Position numbers and translations under genes: made by a program. Source: Flavobacterium turcicum (GTDB lineage Bacteria > Bacteroidota > Bacteroidia > Flavobacteriales > Flavobacteriaceae). From it: a DNA stretch of 64,000 nucleotides. Positions 59,301 through 64,000 of the stretch are shown here, one piece after another (position 1 is the stretch's first letter; each line of letters opens with the position of its first letter). Location of the stretch: the NCBI RefSeq assembly GCF_011365745.1, contig NZ_JAAOBY010000001.1, positions 372,001-436,000 on the forward strand. The letters run 5' to 3'. Below the pieces are notes generated by a model, which was given only the letters and a program-made list of their open reading frames with translations, was not told the DNA's origin and did not search any database.

Positions 59301-59493
59301 TATAAAACCTGACAGAATGGTAGTAAACTCAAACAACGAAGTGTATTTGTTGGATTATAAAACGGGCATGCATCAAAAAAAATACGAACAACAGTTACAC
59401 AACTACCAGCAAGCTATTGAGGCTATGGGTTATAAAGTGACAAAAAAAGCGCTAATTTATATCGGAAAAGGAATTGAAGTAGTAAATTTGTAA
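56323..59493 (+). CDS. addA: AddA-type UvrD/REP helicase-nuclease
   Basis: A large recombination-repair helicase, 1056 residues, expected to resect DNA ends with an AddB-type partner. Helicase motifs in order: Walker A YDASAGSGKTYALVKEYL, TFTNKAVHEMKSRI, Walker B FIDEFQDTSEMQWQNL, VGDPKQSIYRWRGG and MTIHKSKGLEFPVVIFPF. A C-terminal PD-(D/E)XK nuclease region has YGNLIHEVL, IKPDRMVV and YLLDYKTG. The symbol reflects the family; Bacteroidota members are sometimes annotated only as UvrD helicases. The AddB partner begins 2.9 kb downstream, after kbl and an OmpA gene. Confidence 0.9.
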   Translation: MQRPSFSIYDASAGSGKTYALVKEYLKIILTAHKNDAYRHILAITFTNKAVHEMKSRIVGSLSEFAKDEPSDKAHDLMLDLAAATQLSVIQIKVKSQQIIKHIIHNYAAFDISTIDKFTHKVIRAFAHDLNLPMTFEVTLDTENLLIEAVDAIIAQAGEDETLTKLLIDFTMEKTDDDKSWDISREILDTGKLVLNENNRNEITHFQDKSIAEFVAIKNKLDKTCKELEKETVVFAEEIVALIDKNGIDVKSFSRLTFPNHIASIQQGKFNPKNKMFREFDDIAINKTAKDRDLIESLLPQMLDQLKTIYGTFEKINFYKAFLKNITPLSLLNTVSNELAKIQEEQNVLSISEFNAIIHREIQNQPAPFIYERLGERYRHFFIDEFQDTSEMQWQNLIPLIDNALAGQDDYGVKGTLMIVGDPKQSIYRWRGGKAEQFIELSKDNNPFSNPDKVLEHLDKNYRSYSQVIEFNNAFFKLIANHFDQPDYRDLYENHSSQKTNDKKGGFVSIAFIANVDKKSADAEESSDGEVLEKADLYLEATLTTIQKVLQEGFEYKDIVLLTRKRDQGIAIANYLTEKKIPLLSSETLMIQNATEVQLIIHLLKYLKNSADLEAKAHFLYHIGLNSQTELPVHDFIAQGMALKQEADFEKWLLQCNIALSFQNIRKKSLYEAVEVIIAKFLHSQKSNAYVQYFLDIVLERDVRNQAGIADFVSFWEKSGHKYSIPSPEGTNAVRIMTIHKSKGLEFPVVIFPFAEEDYSRKPKDKLWLNAAEEDFGIPKVLIDNSSSVEGFGEEAAEVYQQKKQEELLDNVNVLYVALTRAEEQLYVISNMNLSSKGELPKNNMCTFFIEYLQANDGFDENQFLYESGNSKRLSKAKPHVDSSRVIPFVQEVLNPKNIKIAQREALMWGTQQQEAIEYGNLIHEVLSFVKTYDEVDVAITKAIESGMIAITQQETVRTSLQEIVSHHELAACFAKGNTVLNEQTIIQKEGGTIKPDRMVVNSNNEVYLLDYKTGMHQKKYEQQLHNYQQAIEAMGYKVTKKALIYIGKGIEVVNL

Positions 59494-59538
59494 CGCAAAA
59501 ATGAATAATTCGCAAAATAGAATTGTAAACTATAAATT

Positions 59539-60732
59539 ATGTACGGAAAAATAAAGGAACATTTGCAAGCAGAATTGCAAACAATAGAAGAGAATGGGAT
59601 TTTTAAAAGAGAAAGAATTATTACATCGCCACAGGCGGCTGAAATAACCATTTCTACTGGAGAAACTGTTTTGAATTTTTGTGCCAATAATTATCTTGGA
59701 CTTTCATCTCATCCCGAAGTAGTGCAAGCAGCGAAAGATGCTTTGGATTCTCATGGTTTCGGAATGTCGTCTGTTCGTTTTATTTGCGGAACACAAGATA
59801 TTCATAAAGAACTTGAAAAAAAGATTGCTGATTTTTACGGTTTAGAGGATACCATATTATACGCTGCAGCATTTGATGCAAATGGTGGTGTTTTTGAACC
59901 TTTATTAGGAGAGCAAGATTGTATTATTTCAGATAGTTTGAACCATGCTTCTATTATTGACGGAGTGCGTTTGTGTAAGGCGGCACGCTACCGTTACGAA
60001 AATTCCAACATGGAAGATTTGGAACAACAGTTAATAAAAGCTACTGAAGCAGGTTGTCGTTTTAAATTAATTGTAACTGATGGTGTGTTCTCTATGGACG
60101 GATTGGTTGCGCCTTTGGATAAGATTTGTGATTTAGCTGATAAATATGATGCCTTAGTAATGGTAGACGAATGTCATGCAGCTGGTTTTATTGGTGCAAC
60201 TGGTAAAGGTACTCCTGAAGCAAAAGGGGTTATGGGGCGTGTGGACATCATCACAGGAACGCTTGGTAAGGCTTTAGGAGGTGCGATGGGCGGTTACACT
60301 ACTGCTAAAAAAGAAATTATTGAAATTTTGCGTCAGCGTTCAAGACCATATTTGTTTTCAAACTCTTTAGCGCCAGCTATTGTTGGTGCATCATTAAAAG
60401 TATTTGAATTACTTGAAAAAGATACCACCTTACGCGATCAACTAGAGTGGAATACCAATTATTTCAAAGCAGGTATGAAAGCAGCTGGTTTTGATATCAT
60501 CGATGGTGATTCGGCAATAGTACCTGTTATGTTGTACGATGCTAAACTTTCTCAAATTATGGCTGATGAATTGTTAAAAAAAGGCGTGTATGTTATTGGT
60601 TTCTTCTTTCCGGTAGTTCCAAAAGACAAGGCCAGAATTAGAGTTCAGCTTTCTGCCGCACATACACAAGCACATCTAGATAAGGCTATTAGTGCATTTA
60701 CTGAGGTTGGAAAAGAGTTAAAAATTATATAA
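59539..60732 (+). CDS. kbl: 2-amino-3-ketobutyrate CoA ligase (glycine C-acetyltransferase)
   Basis: A PLP enzyme in threonine breakdown, giving glycine and acetyl-CoA from 2-amino-3-ketobutyrate. The protein has 397 residues. PLP Lys lies in [19 protein letters not shown]; earlier marks are [18 protein letters not shown] and the aldimine-Asp region [13 protein letters not shown]. Related family members BioF and serine palmitoyltransferase differ in the substrate region; the length and sequence favour Kbl. The usual partner tdh is not beside it. It starts 45 nt after addA. Confidence 0.93.
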   Translation: MYGKIKEHLQAELQTIEENGIFKRERIITSPQAAEITISTGETVLNFCANNYLGLSSHPEVVQAAKDALDSHGFGMSSVRFICGTQDIHKELEKKIADFYGLEDTILYAAAFDANGGVFEPLLGEQDCIISDSLNHASIIDGVRLCKAARYRYENSNMEDLEQQLIKATEAGCRFKLIVTDGVFSMDGLVAPLDKICDLADKYDALVMVDECHAAGFIGATGKGTPEAKGVMGRVDIITGTLGKALGGAMGGYTTAKKEIIEILRQRSRPYLFSNSLAPAIVGASLKVFELLEKDTTLRDQLEWNTNYFKAGMKAAGFDIIDGDSAIVPVMLYDAKLSQIMADELLKKGVYVIGFFFPVVPKDKARIRVQLSAAHTQAHLDKAISAFTEVGKELKII

Positions 60733-60776
60733 TTCCCACATTGTTACGGATAAGAAGGTTTTTTTTAACATTAAAC

Positions 60777-60807
60777 TTTGTAGTTTAAAATTTACGTACT
60801 ACTTTTG
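60777..60807 (+). promoter_or_regulatory. Strong promoter of the OmpA-family gene
   Basis: TTTG (60777-60780), a 19-nt spacer and TACTTTTG (60800-60807): a near-perfect Bacteroidota primary promoter. The leader is about 30 nt. Confidence 0.72.
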
Positions 60808-60844
60808 TCCATAATTAACTAAATTGTAATTAAAAAATTTAAGT

Positions 60845-62293
60845 ATGAAACATCTTAACAAAATTTTTGTTGCTGCAATAATGGCGATGGGATTAAGCTC
60901 TCAAGCACAAGACAGGAACAATCCTTACGCTATCTCTTTCGGAGTTAACGCAGTTGACACTAAAGCAGGAGCAGAGGGTGGAAAAAACTGGCTAGATCGT
61001 CATTTTTCTCAACCTTTCGCAGTAAAAGATAATTGGAACATTTTACCATCAGTATCATACCTTAGTGTATCTAGATACGTTGGTGACAATTTCTCTTTTG
61101 GTCTTTCAGGATCTGTAAACAAAATTAGCAAATTCGTTACTTTTGCTCCAGAGCCAGCTTCAGTTATGCACGATAGCCGTGGTTACATCGTGACTAACCC
61201 AGGTGATTTGATGTATTACGGAATTGATGCTACTGTTAAGTATAGCTTCATGAACTTGATCAAATCTAAAGTAATTGATCCATCTTTATCTGTAGGTGGT
61301 GGTTATACTTTCCTTGGTGATAGTAGTTTTGGAACTCTTAACCCAGGTGCAGGTTTAACTTTATGGTTTACTGATAATGTAGGTTTAGAGTTAACTACAC
61401 GTTACAAAAAAGCTTTTGGAGATAGAACAGAAGGAAATGTAAATTTTGCTGCTCCAGATGCTCCATCTTTATTCCAACACACTGCAGGTTTAATCTTCAA
61501 ATTTGGAGGTAAAGATACTGATGGTGACGGAATCTACGACAAAGATGATGCTTGTCCAGAAGTTGCTGGTTTGAAAGAATTCAACGGTTGTCCTGATACT
61601 GACAAAGATGGTATCCAAGACAGTGCAGATGAGTGTCCAGAAGAATTTGGTTTAGCTGCATTAAACGGATGTCCTGATACTGACGGAGACGGAATTGCTG
61701 ATAAAAATGATGCATGTCCAGAAGTTGCTGGTTTAGCTTCTTTGAAAGGTTGTCCAGATGCTGACGGAGACGGAATCGCTGACAAAGATGACAAATGTCC
61801 TACTGTTGCTGGTCCTAAAGAAAACGCAGGTTGCCCTTGGCCAGATACTGACGGAGACGGAGTACTTGACAAAGATGACGCTTGTCCATCTGTAGCAGGT
61901 CCAGCTAGTAACAAAGGATGTCCTGAAGTTACAACTGAAGCTTTAGATAACTTAAAAATTCAAGCTAGAGCAATCTACTTTAATTCAGGAAAAGCTACTT
62001 TCAAAGTTGGTGATGTACCTGCTAGATTAGATGCAATGGCTTCTATCCTTAAAAATTATCCAAACGCTAAATTCAGTGTTGAAGGACATACTGATAGCGA
62101 TGGATCTGACGAATTTAACCAAAAACTTTCTGAAGACAGAGCTAACGTGGTTAGAGATGCTTTATTAGAAAGAGGTATCAAAGCTGAAGATTTAAAAGCT
62201 GTAGGTTTTGGTGAGTCTGCTCCAGTTGAAACTAACAAAACTGCTGCTGGTAAAGCTAAAAACAGAAGAACTGAAATTTTATTACAAAAATAA
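60845..62293 (+). CDS. OmpA-family outer-membrane protein with thrombospondin type 3 repeats
   Basis: A 482-residue envelope protein. The signal peptide is about 1-21 ([16 protein letters not shown]). An eight-strand-type barrel of some 200 residues is followed by five calcium-binding TSP3 units ([19 protein letters not shown] and similar, about 225-360). A C-terminal OmpA domain binds peptidoglycan ([37 protein letters not shown]). The role is anchoring the outer membrane to the cell wall. A strong promoter and terminator point to high expression as a single gene. Confidence 0.95.
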   Translation: MKHLNKIFVAAIMAMGLSSQAQDRNNPYAISFGVNAVDTKAGAEGGKNWLDRHFSQPFAVKDNWNILPSVSYLSVSRYVGDNFSFGLSGSVNKISKFVTFAPEPASVMHDSRGYIVTNPGDLMYYGIDATVKYSFMNLIKSKVIDPSLSVGGGYTFLGDSSFGTLNPGAGLTLWFTDNVGLELTTRYKKAFGDRTEGNVNFAAPDAPSLFQHTAGLIFKFGGKDTDGDGIYDKDDACPEVAGLKEFNGCPDTDKDGIQDSADECPEEFGLAALNGCPDTDGDGIADKNDACPEVAGLASLKGCPDADGDGIADKDDKCPTVAGPKENAGCPWPDTDGDGVLDKDDACPSVAGPASNKGCPEVTTEALDNLKIQARAIYFNSGKATFKVGDVPARLDAMASILKNYPNAKFSVEGHTDSDGSDEFNQKLSEDRANVVRDALLERGIKAEDLKAVGFGESAPVETNKTAAGKAKNRRTEILLQK

Positions 62294-62315
62294 TTTCTTC
62301 TAAAATATTTATAGG

Positions 62316-62347
62316 AAACGCCTCGATTTATCGGGGCGTTTTTTTTA
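62316..62347 (+). terminator. Terminator after the OmpA-family gene
   Basis: Stem AAACGCCTCGAT/ATCGGGGCGTTT with one G-T pair, a 2-nt loop and an 8-T tail, ending only 11 nt before the next gene's ATG. Confidence 0.88.
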
Positions 62348-62357
62348 TTTTTATAGA

Positions 62358-64000
62358 ATGACAAATATTTCTTTTCTAGATAAAATAGCTTCAGTTTTAT
62401 TGCAAAATCACGCAGCCAGTTTACCCAAAACAATTGTTGTGCTACCCAACAAGCGCGCTAAAATCTTTTTACTTGAAGCGCTTAAAAAGCAAGTTAGTAC
62501 AAATATTCTTGCTCCTCAAATCATAAGTATCGAAGATTTTATACAAGACATAGCCGGAATCAGAACTATCGATCCCATAGAGCTATTATTTGAGTTTTAC
62601 GAGGTTTATTTAAGTCAAACAGATCAGTCTAAACAACAAAGTTTTGAATTTTTTGCCAATTGGGCGAAAACTTTATTGCAAGATTTTAACGAAATTGATC
62701 GCTACTTGCTCGATCCTGCTTATGTATTATCGTACCTAAAGGATATTGAAGACATAAAAAAATGGGGTATTGAAGTAGAAAACAAAACTCCTTTACTTGA
62801 AAAATATATTGATTTTTGGAAGTTGCTTCCACAGTATTACCAAACCCTATACAAGCATTTACTTGAGCTTGGAGTAGGCTATCAAGGTTTGATTTACAGA
62901 GAAGCAGTGAATAACCTGAATTCATTTTGCCAAAATCTTCAAGATAGTCGGTTTTTATTTGCGGGGTTCAATGCCTTAAATGCTGCCGAAGAAAAAATCA
63001 TTCAACACCTATTAGCTGCTGATCGCGCCGAAATTTATTGGGACGCTGATCAAACTTTTTTAAACGATCCGTATCACGATGCGGGTTTGTTTTTACGCAG
63101 ATTTAAAGAAAGTTGGAAACATTATAAGTCGCAACCTTTTGAGTGGATTGTTGACGAATTTTCTCAAACAAAAAACATCCAAATTATTGGTACTCCCAAA
63201 ACAATGGGTCAGGCTAAACTTGCCGGAAGTATAATTGAAAATACTATTGAGAAATCGAGTAAGCTAGGCCAGAAAGAATCACTTGATAAAGTAGCGGTAG
63301 TATTGGGAGAAGAAAGTCTTTTGGTGCCCTTGTTGTATTCTTTGCCTGTTACCGTGGGCGCTTTGAATATCACTATGGGTTATTCTAGTAAAAATAATCC
63401 AGCGCAAATTTTAATTGCAAAATTGTTCAAAATGCACACCAATGCATTAGCTAGAAATGCGAAAAGTTATGTTTTTTATTATAAAGACGTTCTTGATATA
63501 TTGACACATCCTTTGGTGGAGCCGTATGCTGAAACTAAGGCTTTGGTACAATTAATAAATCAAAATAATTACACTTTTATACCCCATCAAAAATTGATGG
63601 AATTGAATGTGATGCCAACAGATTTGTTTGTATTGCTCTTTCAAAAATGGGAACGTGGAGCCATTCCTGTTTTAGAAACCATTTCTCGATTATTATTGAT
63701 TCTAAAAGAGAACCTTAACAACGATAACGAAGAAGAGAAAATAACAAAAGCTTTTGTGTATGCCATTTTTAAAGTGATCAACAAACTGATTAATTATTAT
63801 TCAAAATCAGTACATATTGATAAAATTGAAACCTTATATGCCATTTATAAACAGGTTATTGATCTAGCCGAGGTTTCGTTTGAAGGTGAGCCGCTAAATG
63901 GATTGCAGATAATGGGAGTTCTTGAAAGTAGGGTTTTAGATTTTGATACGGTCATTGTTACTTCTATGAACGAAGGCAAATTTCCAGCCGGTAAATCTCA
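62358..64000 (+). CDS. addB: AddB-type PD-(D/E)XK nuclease, 5' part (runs off window)
   Basis: The frame is open from ATG 62358 to the window end, about 547 residues, and is partial at the 3' side. N-terminal MTNISFLDKIASVLLQN is followed by a degenerate helicase-like domain (TIVVLPNKRAKIFLLEALKK; FLFAGFNALNAAEEKIIQHL) and the segment VIVTSMNEGKFPAGKS, which resembles the AddB/RecB superfamily. The catalytic nuclease motif would be beyond the window. Together with the AddA-type gene 2.9 kb upstream it should form a double-strand-end resection enzyme. Confidence 0.85.
   Translation, partial: MTNISFLDKIASVLLQNHAASLPKTIVVLPNKRAKIFLLEALKKQVSTNILAPQIISIEDFIQDIAGIRTIDPIELLFEFYEVYLSQTDQSKQQSFEFFANWAKTLLQDFNEIDRYLLDPAYVLSYLKDIEDIKKWGIEVENKTPLLEKYIDFWKLLPQYYQTLYKHLLELGVGYQGLIYREAVNNLNSFCQNLQDSRFLFAGFNALNAAEEKIIQHLLAADRAEIYWDADQTFLNDPYHDAGLFLRRFKESWKHYKSQPFEWIVDEFSQTKNIQIIGTPKTMGQAKLAGSIIENTIEKSSKLGQKESLDKVAVVLGEESLLVPLLYSLPVTVGALNITMGYSSKNNPAQILIAKLFKMHTNALARNAKSYVFYYKDVLDILTHPLVEPYAETKALVQLINQNNYTFIPHQKLMELNVMPTDLFVLLFQKWERGAIPVLETISRLLLILKENLNNDNEEEKITKAFVYAIFKVINKLINYYSKSVHIDKIETLYAIYKQVIDLAEVSFEGEPLNGLQIMGVLESRVLDFDTVIVTSMNEGKFPAGKS

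Noticed and set aside
61534-61914. Minus-strand frame of 126 codons over the OmpA-family gene
   Set aside because: It mirrors the periodic TSP3 repeats (Ser/Pro-rich antisense product); the plus strand encodes a well-known domain set.
1-64000. tRNA, rRNA, integrase, transposase or phage genes
   Set aside because: I looked for them on both strands and found none that I can support.

Overview
The window is chromosomal DNA from a member of the Bacteroidota, most likely a Flavobacterium or close relative. The DNA is AT-rich. Recognisable promoters follow the Bacteroidota pattern, with a -7 box TAnnTTTG and sometimes TTG/TTTG about 19 nt upstream. Shine-Dalgarno sequences are mostly weak. Several gene blocks are typical of flavobacteria as I recall them: ileS-traR-lspA, acpP-fabF-rnc-IPExxxVDY-pyk divergent from purN, hmgA-hppD, and rbfA with an FtsX-type permease. 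I found no tRNA, rRNA, CRISPR array, prophage or insertion sequence. This looks like core chromosome with a few accessory patches.

Layout. 0-8.5 kb: the 3' part of ileS, a DksA/TraR-like regulator, lspA, a minus-strand pair (M14-like deacylase and 5-formyltetrahydrofolate cyclo-ligase), uvrC, and a patatin/beta-barrel autotransporter-like protein. 8.7-16.3 kb: aromatic amino-acid breakdown (hmgA, hppD, a tryptophan 2,3-dioxygenase-type gene), envelope genes (DUF3108, M23 peptidase), a candidate small RNA, and pgi. 16.6-22.7 kb: an Oar-like TonB-dependent receptor with a fasciclin lipoprotein, a small membrane protein, an RlpA-like protein and a CYTH protein. 23-31.4 kb: a Gcr-type 'recombinase', dinB, a PAS protein, and the minus-strand acpP-to-pyk block. 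31.5-39.2 kb: purN, rnhA, a PfkB kinase, a PurF-like amidotransferase, sodA, comF and glyS. 39.5-43.5 kb: a signalling locus made of a LytTR regulator whose receiver has Glu in place of the phospho-acceptor Asp, a tiny exported peptide, a TPR histidine kinase with a lipoprotein signal, and a NarL-type regulator. 43.6-56.1 kb: thiL, a tandem repeat array built from a gene start, a 1-phosphofructokinase-type gene, lepA, a stress/envelope operon, an AraC-type membrane regulator, dus, an FtsX-like permease and rbfA. 56.3-64 kb: an AddA-type helicase-nuclease, kbl, an OmpA-family porin and the start of an AddB-type partner.

The parts that ordinary annotation does not explain are these: (1) the exported-peptide signalling locus at 39.5-43.5 kb; (2) the 44.65-45.03 kb array, where each unit of about 100-109 bp carries a copy of the downstream kinase's start codon and first codons; (3) a family of five dispersed palindromic intergenic elements, one of which is read as coding sequence and gives the patatin an N-terminal extension ahead of its signal peptide; (4) a structured candidate small RNA at about 11.35-11.45 kb; and (5) two apparently leaderless genes (glyS, thiL). 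All functional calls rest on reading the sequence and family knowledge; no database search was run.
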